Below, piece by piece: positions 38,501 through 44,750 of a stretch of DNA of 64,000 nt. Source of the stretch: Thamnaconus septentrionalis (lineage: Eukaryota; Chordata; Actinopteri; Tetraodontiformes; Monacanthidae); the NCBI GenBank assembly GCA_009823395.1, contig CM020511.1, positions 16,545,501 to 16,609,500 of the forward strand. Reading direction: 5' to 3'. How positions within the stretch are numbered: position 1 is the stretch's first letter; the number at the start of each line of letters is the position of its first letter. A program made the translations under genes and the position numbers. Below the pieces are notes generated by a model. The model had not been told where the DNA came from, ran no database searches, and worked only from the letters and a program-made list of their open reading frames with translations.

Positions 38501-41500
38501 GAGCAACAGCAACGGCACATGAATGACACGAGAGGACAGCCGCCACCCGTAGCGACTCAGATCTATATTTGACAGGTGAGCCGGTGGGAGAGTGCGCCAC
38601 TAACACCGAGCTCCCGGCGCACACATGCTCCCTGGATCCTCATAGCAACCTCCTTAACGTGTAAGAGGGAGACCAGTTAATTAACTCTGACTTTTAGTTT
38701 GCCTTCCTCTGTTTCTACCTTAGTTTCTAGAGCACAAATCCTCCCAGCAATTGCTTAGCAACTCTGCTGATCCAGAAGCTTGATTAATAAAACAGCTTAA
38801 TTTTTTTCTCCTCCTGGATGACACTGTCATCCCTCAATCAGATAATCTAATGTACTGCCTTCTTCTCTGATGCAATGAAAGGTGTTTGTTTAAGATGCCA
38901 AGCGCAGAGATTGATATATCTCTTTGTCTCTGAGGGAATGCACTCAAATATTTGGCCTGCCAAAATAACATTTTCACTGGATGCTATTAGAAAGCGACGT
39001 ATTATTTTGCTAAAGGGAAATTTTGCACTGCAGTTATAAAATAAGTATGTCAGTCTGAAAATAATTTCAGTCACATCCAGGGAGGTAGAGGTTTGAAAAA
39101 AGGCTTTGTGTCTGCTTTCATATTGAAAGTGCAAAGTAAAGTCTTTTTTTTTGAGAGTAATTACTTTCAGCACTGAAGTGCATTCCAGGTAATTTATTTT
39201 CTCCATTTGTTTTGTCCAATATAAACCAATGCTTTATTGGCTGTACATCTTGCAACCTTGCAAATAAACTGGACATGGGGAGGAGACAGGCTCCCGCTCT
39301 GAAGAATGACTTAAACAGTGGAAAAGGCTTTGCATTAATGCAATGGCAGAAGCAGAATACTTACAACAAATAAGTTAAGAAAAGAAGGAAATGCTTTTGA
39401 AGACAGTTAATGAGATAATGAGAAAAATAAATCATCTTTAAACGGTCTGAACTTCTCATTATAGACTAATGTGATTATACTGTGACTTTACCTCAGAATG
39501 TGTGTAAAGAAAAGTAAACACAGAGACGCCCACTGACACCCAAGATAGGATATTAGGCTGTAAAAAGGAACATCAGAAATAATAAAGTACACATTATGTA
39601 CTCAACATGCTGAAAATGCTTTTCAACGATGGCGTTTCTTACGTGCCAATCAACAATAACAGCTGCAGTTAATAAAATGAGTCACAAAGTCCGCCACTCC
39701 AACGGCGTCTATTTTTAGCGAGGCAATGAAAGCAGTGTGTGAATTTCTGGAACTCTAGCCACCTCTTCAGAAAAGGGCACAGCAGCTATTAGACGGATCA
39801 ACCAGCACTCTAAACCAGGAATTTTATTTGCTATTTTCAGGAACTCCAGTGCCACAAATGATGACGGCGGTGAAGAAATCAGGCTGTGTTCCAAAGTTGC
39901 TGAAGGATGTGAAATTTGTTCTCAGCATTTGGCCTTTGCCCTGAGGAAGTGGTGAGCAGCAGTGGCGCCGCACTTGGGAATGATGTGGTGATCAAACCCC
40001 ACAAGTTATAACCTTGATGGGATAAAAAGTTCCAAGCAGAGAGGCATATGGGTCCAACATTTTGTAGTGTTAAACACGACCCAGTAAGGGATCGAACCCA
40101 CATTCTGACTAAATAAATCTAAAAATGCAACGTTTTGGAATGTCTTTTATCTTAAAACCACCAAATCTCCAGATAACGGGGGTCAGAGAAACATCTGCGT
40201 CTTACTTGATCCCATGGACAGACGATCCCTCCAGAAAACATAAAAAGGTATCCCATGGCAACCAAGCAGGCCCATATGACCAGGGAGAAAATGCGTAGAA
40301 GCTTCTTGAAGATCGACTCGATGCACACGAGTACAAAAACGGCCAGGAAGATAGCCAGCGCTGTGGGCACAGTGATCACAAAGGCCACGTGGTCCTCGAC
40401 GTTCTGGAAAAAGAGAGAAGACAGTGAGCTTCATGGGCAGAACATTGTAAGATATATAACATAATAGCTGTCTGGAGAGAGAACATGTCTCAGCAGAGAG
40501 AGATAGAAGGTGAGAGGAAATAAATTGGGGAAGCCAACAACTTCTCCTGAGACCTATATGCAACCTAACCTTAATAGCACTTCTTTAGCTCAGTCAGTCG
40601 ATTTAGTATCCTGAATAAAACCTAAGCAACTCAGGCCAGTAAACGTGTCAGCCTGCAGAGCTGTAAAGGCAGAGTAGAGCAGCTTCAACAACAAATGCAT
40701 CCCTTTACTAGACACAAGGTGCCAATGCTAAGATGAGATCAAATTAATTATCGCGCCGTGTGCACAAGAGGTTTCAAGATTCCATGATGCATATTTTTCT
40801 TCACTGGTGTGTCTTCAATGTAACGTGATTCAACCCCATTGATGAACCCCTGAGAAAATGAGAGAATGCCAATTTGTCCATCTTCCGCTGGTTCTATTTT
40901 GGGTGTCTGTTAAAGCATGCAGGTGAAGAAATCAATTGACCTTTGTGATGTCACAAAAGGCACTGAAACCTCTCTCAGTTTCCTTACACCAACCCCAGGC
41001 AGGTTGCAGGAAGGTTCGCCCTCTCCCTGTATTCACCTTCCAAACTTGGGGAAGGTGGAGCAAAGCATCCGTTTAGTCAAGAAGGTAAAATGTGGCAGTA
41101 TAAAGATGTTTTCAGGAGAAATCTATCTGGAAATTTCTATAAAGATTTGTTTGATAGTCATCTGGAAGCAGTTTTAAAATGGGTTCTGTGAATTCATTCA
41201 AAAATGAAAAACATATGACATATTATTATATATTATAACAAATTCCTTTCACATTTCCACCTCCTTCACAGCCATTTTGTGTCCACATTATCATCGCAAC
41301 CTACAACAATAGTACATTGTAACAAAACAAAGGCTATTCAAAGAGCAACAAAAGGATTGTAGGATAAATTAGACTGACATGGCCAGACCTACGAGTCAAA
41401 GAGTCATTTACTAATGTGATAAAGCTGCTCAGAGAAGGATTTCAGGGCAGCAGGAATTATCGATCTACAGCTTGACACGGAGAACCTTTCAGAAAAACAT

Positions 41501-42862
41501 TGAAAAATATGGCGATAATAAGGATCTTTTTAAAAATCTAAATGTAGAGTCTCAAACAATGCACCATGCAGCTGCCGTAAAGCCATCATGCAAAAGTTGG
41601 AATGAGGTCCTGCAGCAGGAGTGGAAGTTATTTTAGCACGATTGGGGGAGGGTAAGCAGAAGGAACAGGGGGGAATGGAAAACAACCTAAAAAAAATGAA
41701 AAGTGGCCAACGTTAACCGGGAGTAAAGTCGAAGTCGCATCCATAATGGATTTGCTCGCCGCCTTCCTGAAACACTCTTAGATCTGAAAGTTCCAATAAA
41801 AATTTCAAGAGCTTCTTCAAGGTGCATGTAAGAGGACGGCGCAGCGAAACGCCTCCTTTGCCAGGTTGCATCCCGTCACTCGCTGCTGCACTCGTGTGAC
41901 GACGGCCTGGAAACGGGTCGGGGAGAGGGGAAACAGGTAGACACTCAGAAAAGAGAAAGGGCCCAGCGTCGCAGGCATATCGCCGGCTAAGTGTTGATTG
42001 CCGTGTTTCCGTTGAAATAAACATGAGGGCTCGCTGACACTGTGGCATGTAGAACAAACGGCCGCGTCTCATCGTCCTATGAATTTTTAACTCCTAATAC
42101 GCACAATTTGTAAAAAATGGCGCTGTGGAAATTATCTTTAATGAAAGGAATATTTTCAAATTATCTTCAAAGAGAATAATGCACGCTTTTGTTTTCGTTT
42201 TCAATTCTGCCAGATGTTACTCGGCAGGGGACACTTTTTGGTCAGTGTCAGTGTGAAATGAAATCATTCCTCTTCTCTTCCTCTGTCTGTTTTCCCACTG
42301 TTAAGACCACCTCCCTGTTTTTTTTTTACTCTTTTCCTTAATGTGCACAGTGAATGCGCTAGGACGGAGGCGGAAGGGTGGGAGGGGCGTGTGTGGCTAC
42401 AGAGAGCCAAAGAGAGTTTGCATCGCCCAGAGCACGGCTCCAAAAAAGCGCAGGATTTAGGTCATCCAGCGAAGCGGCGTGGAGGGATGGGGGGATTGGG
42501 ATGAAAGAAAAGAGGGGCGGAAAGACGGGGAGGTGAGAGATGACATAGATACGAGGATGGAGAGACACGGCGGGCTCGATGGGGGGAGGAGTGGAGAGCG
42601 GCACGTCACGTTATCAGCGGGCATGTGACGGGGAAAGAGAAAGGGACAGCCGGCCGGAAAATATATAAATAAAAAAAAAAGAATAAACAAATAAATGAAA
42701 GAGCAGCGGCCTGTCACTGAAGGTCATTCAATCAGCCAACTGTTAGCGGTGGCGTGGAGAACATTAGGTCTGCGTTTGTTTGTGGCGTACTTGCCGGTTG
42801 TGAGTCCGTGACTTTATTTTTTCAAACAAACACAACAACACTCCAGCTCTCGCCACGGGAGG

Positions 42863-42922
<60 letters not shown>

Positions 42923-43814
42923 CCGGCTGAGCCCAACTCAAACAGAGGCGTCTGTATCTTTTGCCACGGAAGGGAAGAGGGCAACTTGAAAAATAAAAAG
43001 TGTTTTCAGCGGGAGAAAACCGCCAAGACAACTGTAATCGCGGCGGCACTTTGACGAATTAATTCCGAGCGACGAGCAGATTATCGGCCGCTGTTATCTT
43101 AAAACGACTTTAACCGCTGCCTAATTAGGCGGGGGACGACTCCCCGTCAGGACTGGGTGGCGAACGGCGGGGAGGGCTGGCACCTCTCGGCGCTGATGTT
43201 ACTCACTTGACGTGACCGACCTCCTCATCCTGCTTGTCATGTGCTACGGCGCATCAAGTCAACCGCGGGGCGAAGCTCATCGCCGCCCGCGCCGCACGTT
43301 TATTCTCAGCGTTCTCATTAATTGTGTGTAAAACAAAGAAAAGAAGGAAAAATGAAAAAGCACACGGCTGTTTGTTTGTGTATCTGTGCTCCGTCAAATT
43401 GCAATTTGCACTAAGTGCATCTACAGTGGACACCCAGGGCCAGCAGGACTCTCCTGCTGCTGCTGCAGCAGCGTGTGATGGAGTTATGATAATGAGGCTC
43501 TTTTTGACGTACTTTCCAAAATCAATGGCCTCGATTGACCGTACATGTCGCTCATCAGACGGGTTATTTAAGAGTTTAGGGACTTCATTTTAGGGCTGTG
43601 GGCGAATTGATGGACTGTCAGACCCTTTTTCCTTATTTTGAGGCGCCTCTCAAGACAGGAGGGGCAGAGGGAAAACAGACAGCCAGGCGGTCAAACAAGA
43701 AGCCCGAGCCCCCTCGTTGTCCCCTCACCTCTCTCATCGCATTAGTGCTGCGACGGGGACCGCACGCAGAGTGGGAGACTAGGTGTTCGAAAAGTGTGTG
43801 TGCACATTTGTGTG

Positions 43815-43873
<59 letters not shown>

Positions 43874-43928
43874 CTCTGTAAAGCCAGAGAGGAGCTCCCC
43901 TGTATTGTTGTTTCACAAGTCAGCAGAT

Positions 43929-43965
<37 letters not shown>

Positions 43966-44234
43966 GTGCGTGTGCATGTGTGCATGTGCGTTGTGAATGG
44001 GCAGCTTACCAGTCCCGATGCAAAGAACACAGTCAGCAGAGCCAGGCAGGCTCCCATCACTATGAGCAGCAGGAAAACAATGAGGGGATGCTGCTGGCTC
44101 ATACAGTAGTAGGACTCGTACAGCCAGTCCTGGGACCTGATACTCTTCTCCTTTCCTCCACCTTTATCCCCTTCATTAGACTCCCCTGTCCGGTTGAGGA
44201 TGTACTGCTTCCTCCTGATCGCCTCCTGCCACAT
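1174..44234 (-). CDS. adcy2: Adenylate cyclase type 2, whole gene (25 coding exons)
   Basis: Membrane adenylate cyclase converting ATP to cAMP and pyrophosphate at the plasma membrane. The family is activated by Gs-alpha and forskolin, and type 2 is also stimulated by G-beta-gamma. The 25 exons join in frame to 1100 residues, with two six-helix membrane blocks (about residues 50-215 and 605-830) and two cyclase domains (C1a about 246-470, C2 about 840-1100). C1 metal ligands are D300 (ADIVGF) and D344 (LGDCYY). C2 has K947, D1028, N1035, R1039 and K1075, matching rat AC2 K938, D1018, N1025, R1029 and K1065 from the published structure. Near-identity to mammalian ADCY2 across every exon (e.g. 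[38 protein letters not shown]) separates it from ADCY4 and ADCY7. Introns 5 and 11 use GC donors; the rest are GT-AG. The paralogue (2a or 2b) is undetermined. No break or truncation was seen. Confidence 0.96.
2471..2515 (+). mobile_element. Short Tc1-like fragment in adcy2 intron 24
   Basis: CTTAAGTGACTTTGAATGTG followed by TTTGTTGGTGCC is the same block seen in the 60.4 kb Tc1-like remnant. Only about 45 bases are recognisable. Confidence 0.5.
2585..2709 (-). CDS. adcy2: adcy2 exon 24: C2 catalytic residues (residues 1009-1050)
   Basis: Completes the Gly, then reads [20 protein letters not shown] then [20 protein letters not shown] and Q. D1028, N1035 and R1039 match rat AC2 D1018, N1025 and R1029 (purine and transition-state contacts). 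Acceptor GTCAG|GT and donor CAG|GTGAAA. Confidence 0.96.
3604..3718 (-). CDS. adcy2: adcy2 exon 23: C2 (residues 971-1009)
   Basis: Reads [20 protein letters not shown] then [18 protein letters not shown] plus one base of a Gly codon (G|GTGAGT). Acceptor TTTCAG|GAA. It carries the second half of the region described as the QEHA interaction site in AC2. Confidence 0.95.
4180..4290 (-). CDS. adcy2: adcy2 exon 22: C2 adenine-binding Lys (residues 934-970)
   Basis: Reads [20 protein letters not shown] then [18 protein letters not shown]947 (EKIKTIG) aligns with rat AC2 K938, which contacts the adenine ring. The end of the exon, PEYAAQ, replaces the mammalian SQEHSQ, part of the QEHA G-beta-gamma motif. 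Acceptor TGTAG|CTG and donor CAG|GTAGGC. Confidence 0.95.
4458..4604 (-). CDS. adcy2: adcy2 exon 21: C2 (residues 885-933)
   Basis: Reads [20 protein letters not shown] then [20 protein letters not shown] and NEIIADFDE. The C1 metal Asp is replaced by Ser in FASIPDF, as normal for C2. Acceptor CCGCAG|GAT and donor GAG|GTAAAG. Confidence 0.96.
5518..5676 (-). CDS. adcy2: adcy2 exon 20: start of C2 (residues 832-884)
   Basis: Reads [20 protein letters not shown] then [20 protein letters not shown] and [13 protein letters not shown]. This is the signature signalling helix and entry to the C2 cyclase domain. Acceptor AACAG|AAT and donor GAG|GTAGGA. Confidence 0.96.
5677..8306 (-). other. adcy2: adcy2 intron 19
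   Basis: About 2.6 kb. The stretch around 6400-6600 resembles a dispersed teleost repeat. The rest shows no supportable feature. The plus-strand open frame crossing exon 20 here is antisense shadow. Confidence 0.8.
6400..6600 (+). mobile_element. Possible diverged dispersed repeat in intron 19
   Basis: CCATTTAAGGTCTTAAAGGT, CAGCGCTTCAAAATTGACC and a GGCAGCTGGCTGCATTCTGG segment follow the order of a common teleost repeat (GCCTTAAAGGT..TTTAAAATCAAT..GGAGCCAGTGCAG). Boundaries and family are uncertain. Confidence 0.35.
8307..8391 (-). CDS. adcy2: adcy2 exon 19: TM12 (residues 803-831)
   Basis: Reads [20 protein letters not shown] then TLLVLARQ, the last helix before the C2 domain. Acceptor TTTGAG|G and donor CAG|GTAAGT. 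Mammalian ADCY2 has the same DLKTMGS and FFITLLVL blocks. Confidence 0.94.
8392..10320 (-). other. adcy2: adcy2 intron 18
   Basis: About 1.9 kb. No repeat family, exon or RNA gene was recognised; it has only short A/T runs. Confidence 0.8.
10321..10505 (-). CDS. adcy2: adcy2 exon 18: TM10-TM11 (residues 742-803)
   Basis: Reads [20 protein letters not shown] then [20 protein letters not shown] and ends SVD plus a split Arg (AG|GTAGGT). Acceptor CCCCAG|TAT. Strongly hydrophobic with the conserved ISCSVFLR turn. Confidence 0.94.
10613..10726 (-). CDS. adcy2: adcy2 exon 17: extracellular loop (residues 704-741)
   Basis: Reads [20 protein letters not shown] then [18 protein letters not shown]. 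This loop is poorly conserved with mammals, as expected, but carries N-glycosylation sequons (NSS, NET) like the family. Acceptor TTCTAG|TTT and donor CCT|GTAAGT; phases match the neighbouring exons. Confidence 0.9.
10727..12239 (-). other. adcy2: adcy2 intron 16
   Basis: About 1.5 kb, with an imperfect CA-rich stretch at 11249-11282 and a possible mobile-element fragment bounded by GTTGCCAAC-like ends (11668-12079). Nothing else recognised. Confidence 0.75.
11668..12079. mobile_element. Possible element with GTTGCCAAC / GTTGGCAAC ends in intron 16
   Basis: AGTGTTGCCAACTTTCATTC at the left and GGGATGGTTGGCAACTCCC at the right are roughly inverted. The interior has CGGGACAATTCTATATTTTA, wording seen in dispersed fish repeats. 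The evidence is weak. Confidence 0.3.
12240..12377 (-). CDS. adcy2: adcy2 exon 16: TM9 region (residues 658-703)
   Basis: Reads [20 protein letters not shown] then [20 protein letters not shown] and MAVFNM. Acceptor CGGCAG|CAC and donor ATG|GTAAGC. A CA repeat (GT on the plus strand) sits 50 nt upstream of the acceptor in the transcript. Confidence 0.93.
12378..14062 (-). other. adcy2: adcy2 intron 15
   Basis: About 1.7 kb. It has a GT array at 12427-12459, a TTTA run at about 12892-12913, and a CpG-rich patch at about 12950-13250. No coding signal is supported despite short open frames in the patch. Confidence 0.8.
12427..12459. repeat. (GT)16 microsatellite
   Basis: GT array on the plus strand, read as CA repeats in adcy2 RNA 50 nt upstream of the exon 16 acceptor. 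Confidence 0.95.
14063..14147 (-). CDS. adcy2: adcy2 exon 15: TM8 (residues 629-657)
   Basis: Reads [20 protein letters not shown] then ICFIGHFL. Two overlapping GT sites exist at the 3' end. CTG|GTGGGT was chosen because joining it to exon 16 (HCSKSAS) keeps frame and family length; the site 4 nt further on would put a stop in frame. Confidence 0.9.
14577..14674 (-). CDS. adcy2: adcy2 exon 14: TM7 (residues 597-629)
   Basis: Reads [20 protein letters not shown] then [12 protein letters not shown], the first helix of the second membrane block. Acceptor TTCTAG|TAC and donor AA|GTTTGT; the split lysine codon is completed in exon 15. Confidence 0.94.
14901..14970 (-). CDS. adcy2: adcy2 exon 13: C1b end (residues 573-596)
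   Basis: Reads [20 protein letters not shown] then EKE, almost identical to the mammalian segment just before TM7. Acceptor CTCCAG|G and donor GAG|GTAAAA. Confidence 0.94.
15218..15408. mobile_element. Small MITE in adcy2 intron 12
   Basis: Terminal inverted repeats AGGTGTGTTCAGACCAAAA (15218-15236) and TTTTGGTCTGAACCAACCT (15390-15408) pair at 17 of 19 positions. The 191-bp element has no ORF and lies 34 nt beyond the exon 12 donor. Confidence 0.65.
15443..15523 (-). CDS. adcy2: adcy2 exon 12: C1b linker (residues 546-573)
   Basis: Completes the split Arg, then reads [20 protein letters not shown] and DGITSQ, ending AA|GTGAGG. Charged and likely helical, it lies in the cytosolic C1b linker before the second membrane block. 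The acceptor is TTTAAAG|G. Confidence 0.92.
15730..15773 (-). CDS. adcy2: adcy2 exon 11: 44-nt C1b exon (residues 532-546)
   Basis: A short exon too small for ORF calling. After acceptor TCTAG it reads [14 protein letters not shown] and ends with AG, the start of a split Arg codon. Mammalian ADCY2 has DVPMGQHNFQNRTLR here. No GT donor fits; the exon is followed by GCAAGC, a good GC-type donor, and joining to exon 12 gives [11 protein letters not shown] in frame. Confidence 0.88.
15872..16048 (-). CDS. adcy2: adcy2 exon 10: C1b with PFANL motif (residues 473-531)
   Basis: Reads [20 protein letters not shown] then [20 protein letters not shown] and [19 protein letters not shown]. This is the C1b region with the AC2 G-beta-gamma contact motif PFAHL, here PFANL (N514). 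Acceptor GTCCAG|GTG; the donor GCT|GTGCGT fits because the next exon opens with an Asp codon that restores the family length. Confidence 0.9.
16136..16268 (-). CDS. adcy2: adcy2 exon 9: end of C1a (residues 428-472)
   Basis: Reads [20 protein letters not shown] and ends with VVNPK, the last strand of the C1a fold. Acceptor GGCAG|G and donor AAG|GTACTG. Only 73 bp separate it from exon 8. Confidence 0.95.
16342..16500 (-). CDS. adcy2: adcy2 exon 8: C1a core (residues 375-428)
   Basis: Reads [20 protein letters not shown] then [20 protein letters not shown] and [12 protein letters not shown], a strongly conserved part of C1a. Acceptor GACAG|G and donor GG|GTAAGC; the split glycine codon is completed by exon 9. 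Confidence 0.95.
16501..17886 (-). other. adcy2: adcy2 intron 7
   Basis: About 1.4 kb, AT-rich with several A runs. I see no repeat family, exon or regulatory element that I can support. Confidence 0.8.
17887..18014 (-). CDS. adcy2: adcy2 exon 7: C1a second metal Asp (residues 333-375)
   Basis: Reads [20 protein letters not shown] through GLDMCEAI and ends in a split lysine (AA|G). D344 in LGDCYY is the second metal ligand. Acceptor GTGCAG|GAA and donor AA|GTAAGT. Confidence 0.95.
18244..18355 (-). CDS. adcy2: adcy2 exon 6: C1a metal-binding Asp (residues 295-332)
   Basis: Completes the split serine, then reads [20 protein letters not shown] and ends FDQIAK. D300 is the first of two aspartates that bind the catalytic metals in class III cyclases. 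Acceptor CTCCAG|C and donor AAG|GTAAAA. Confidence 0.95.
18452..18600 (-). CDS. adcy2: adcy2 exon 5: start of C1a (residues 246-295)
   Basis: Begins [20 protein letters not shown] after acceptor CGTCAG and ends RHTNV plus the first two bases of a serine codon (AG). The next genomic bases are GCATGT, not GT. Completing AGC with the first base of exon 6 restores [10 protein letters not shown], so this is a GC-AG intron. The exon contains the conserved [15 protein letters not shown] segment. Confidence 0.93.
18850..19070. repeat. Degenerate 27-bp tandem repeat with ATTGG and TATAAAA motifs
   Basis: About seven diverged units of the type TTCCCATTGGCTCTTATAAA plus CGAGGA follow one another. On the plus strand this makes a spurious open frame with a repeating KSRIPIG-like peptide; there is no sign that it is translated. 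Confidence 0.7.
19131..19262. repeat. CT/GA microsatellite with CCCTCT and GCTC variants
   Basis: About 130 bases of CT dinucleotides, broken by CCCC and CGCT interruptions in its second half. Confidence 0.95.
20506..20556. repeat. 22-bp-arm inverted repeat in intron 4
   Basis: AATTCAAGTCAACCAATGGG(GT) at 20506-20527 pairs with the segment at 20535-20556 with three mismatches over a 7-base A-rich loop. Each arm has a CCAAT pentamer. Confidence 0.7.
21182..21263. repeat. (CA)41 microsatellite
   Basis: An uninterrupted CA array on the plus strand. The adcy2 pre-mRNA therefore carries about 41 UG repeats from 52 nt past the exon 4 donor. Confidence 0.97.
21316..21465 (-). CDS. adcy2: adcy2 exon 4: TM6 and entry to C1 (residues 196-245)
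   Basis: Reads [20 protein letters not shown], the sixth helix, then the cytosolic [10 protein letters not shown] and KLEFEKRQQ segment that leads into the C1 cyclase domain. Acceptor CTGCAG|ATT and donor CAG|GTAAAC, phase 0. A long CA/TG microsatellite lies 52 nt beyond this donor. Confidence 0.95.
24777..24820 (+). mobile_element. Possible retroelement tail fragment in intron 3
   Basis: AATGACATTTTATTGTCACT followed by GTTGCAGGAACAATG resembles a fish dispersed-repeat end (ACTTTATTGTCATT..ACAATG). It is too short for certainty. Confidence 0.35.
29463..29521. repeat. (TA)29 microsatellite
   Basis: An uninterrupted TA array in adcy2 intron 3. Confidence 0.97.
31116..31277 (-). CDS. adcy2: adcy2 exon 3: TM4/TM5 region (residues 142-195)
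   Basis: Reads [20 protein letters not shown] through VVWQ, closely matching mammalian ADCY2. Acceptor CACAG|GTG and donor CAG|GTAACG; phase 0 on both sides. It contains a helix ([12 protein letters not shown]) and most of the next ([17 protein letters not shown]). Confidence 0.95.
31416..31541. repeat. Fold-back (inverted) repeat near adcy2 exon 3
   Basis: Arms at 31416-31454 and 31503-31541 are 39 bases each and complementary with about four mismatches (core GTGGTCTATAAATCACTG), separated by 48 bases. The arm sequence resembles a dispersed teleost repeat (CTGGCTCCCAGTCAGCTA nearby), so this is likely two opposed fragments. It lies about 140 nt upstream of the exon 3 acceptor. Confidence 0.75.
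34394..34422. repeat. Perfect 13-bp hairpin in intron 2
   Basis: CTGTTTCTCTCTC at 34394-34406 and GAGAGAGAAACAG at 34410-34422 are exact reverse complements with a 3-base loop. Confidence 0.8.
39885..40110 (-). mobile_element. SINE-like element in adcy2 intron 2
   Basis: On the minus strand it has a polymerase III B box GGTTCGATCCC (40088-40098 reversed) and downstream GCGCCACTGCTGCTCACCAC, GGCCAAATGCTGAGAACAAA and TTTCAC, a consensus common in teleost dispersed repeats. It starts about 100 nt into intron 2. The boundaries are approximate. Confidence 0.6.
40206..40403 (-). CDS. adcy2: adcy2 exon 2: TM2-TM4 region (residues 76-141)
   Basis: Begins [18 protein letters not shown] after a TTTTCCAG acceptor and ends CPWDQ before a GTAAGT-like donor; phase 0 at both ends. 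Hydrophobic runs form the second to fourth helices of the first membrane block, with the conserved intracellular link [17 protein letters not shown] between them. Confidence 0.95.
42864..42918. repeat. (CA)27 microsatellite
   Basis: An uninterrupted CA array in adcy2 intron 1, flanked by CpG-rich sequence. Confidence 0.97.
43797..43990. repeat. Compound GT / GA / GT microsatellite
   Basis: GT repeats (43810-43858), then GA repeats (43858-43873), a 50-base spacer and a second GT block (43930-43990). The second block starts within about 20 nt of the adcy2 exon 1 donor and is CA-rich in the transcript. Confidence 0.93.
44010..44234 (-). CDS. adcy2: adcy2 exon 1: N-terminal tail and TM1 (residues 1-75)
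   Basis: Starts at [10 protein letters not shown], the homologue of the mammalian ADCY2 start (MWQEAMRR), with A at -3. The cytosolic tail is followed by the conserved [15 protein letters not shown] block and TM1 (about residues 51-72, [10 protein letters not shown]). The donor is CTG|GTAAGC, phase 0. The frame stays open upstream, with in-frame ATGs at 44345 and 44516 that would add 37 or 94 residues, so the true N-terminus is uncertain. Confidence 0.93.
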
Positions 44235-44750
44235 GGTCCTGGGTGCCGAGAAGGAGGACGAGGACGCGCCGACACTTTCCGCCGCTGCCGCCGTGCAGTT
44301 GCTTTGTTCCACTTTCCAGCCGTGGCAGCTCCTGTTGGACACCATGGCGTGGGACCTCCTAATCTCCGGCGCGTCCCGCGGCTCCCCCCCCTCCTCCTCT
44401 TGCGCCTCCGCTCCCAAGTCCTTCAGGCGCAGGCAGGCGAGAGCCGGGGCTGAGTCAGAGGCAGCGCGCGCTGGCCGCAGAGGTGGCAGGAACGCTCCGA
44501 GGGTTGAGCGCAGCATCCTCCTCTGCCTCCTCCTGCCAACATGTTGGAGCGGTAAATGAAGAGGGGGGAGCTCGTAGGACTGAGAGCCCTTCAGAGTGAG
44601 AGAGGAAAAAGTGGGTGGGAAGCGCGAGGGAATGAAGGGGGGCGGGAGAACAGGGAGAAAGGGGAGGGGAAGGGAAGGGAGGGATGGAGGGAGGGAGAGG
44701 GAGAAGTGTGCGAGAGGGAGGAAAGAGCAGAGACATTTCTGAGTCAATCA
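44235..44750 (-). promoter_or_regulatory. adcy2: adcy2 5' UTR and probable CpG-rich promoter region
   Basis: Next to exon 1 the sequence is GC- and CpG-rich up to about 44560, then becomes an almost pure plus-strand purine tract to about 44725. No clear TATA box in a fixed position was identified. The adcy2 reading frame stays open through the whole block, so part could be coding if an upstream ATG is used. The transcription start is not determined. Confidence 0.45.
44636..44716. repeat. Polypurine G/A tract with G-runs
   Basis: The plus strand is nearly all G and A, with many runs of three or four G (for example GGGGAGGGGAAGGGAAGGG). It lies about 400-480 bp upstream of the adcy2 start codon and could form G-quadruplex or triplex structures. 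Confidence 0.75.

Larger units (their letters stand above)
31278..40205 (-). other. adcy2: adcy2 intron 2
   Basis: About 8.9 kb. Recognised contents are a SINE-like element near exon 2 (39885-40110), a fold-back repeat near exon 3 (31416-31541) and a small perfect hairpin (34394-34422). Between these I see nothing I can name; short ORFs there lack family features. Confidence 0.85.
40404..44009 (-). other. adcy2: adcy2 intron 1
   Basis: About 3.6 kb. It has a GT/GA compound microsatellite near exon 1 (43797-43982), a CA array at 42864-42918, and a CpG- and G-rich block at about 42340-43280. No second conserved exon was seen. The 40404-42300 part looks like unremarkable AT-rich intron. Confidence 0.85.

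Noticed and set aside
43905..44453. 182-codon plus-strand ORF rich in Cys-Val
   Set aside because: GT microsatellite plus the antisense of adcy2 exon 1.
43920..44747. 275-codon minus-strand ORF taken as one protein
   Set aside because: Only the part from 44234 to 44010 matches adcy2 exon 1. The downstream end runs through the splice donor into CA repeats, and the upstream part is 5' UTR unless an upstream ATG is used.
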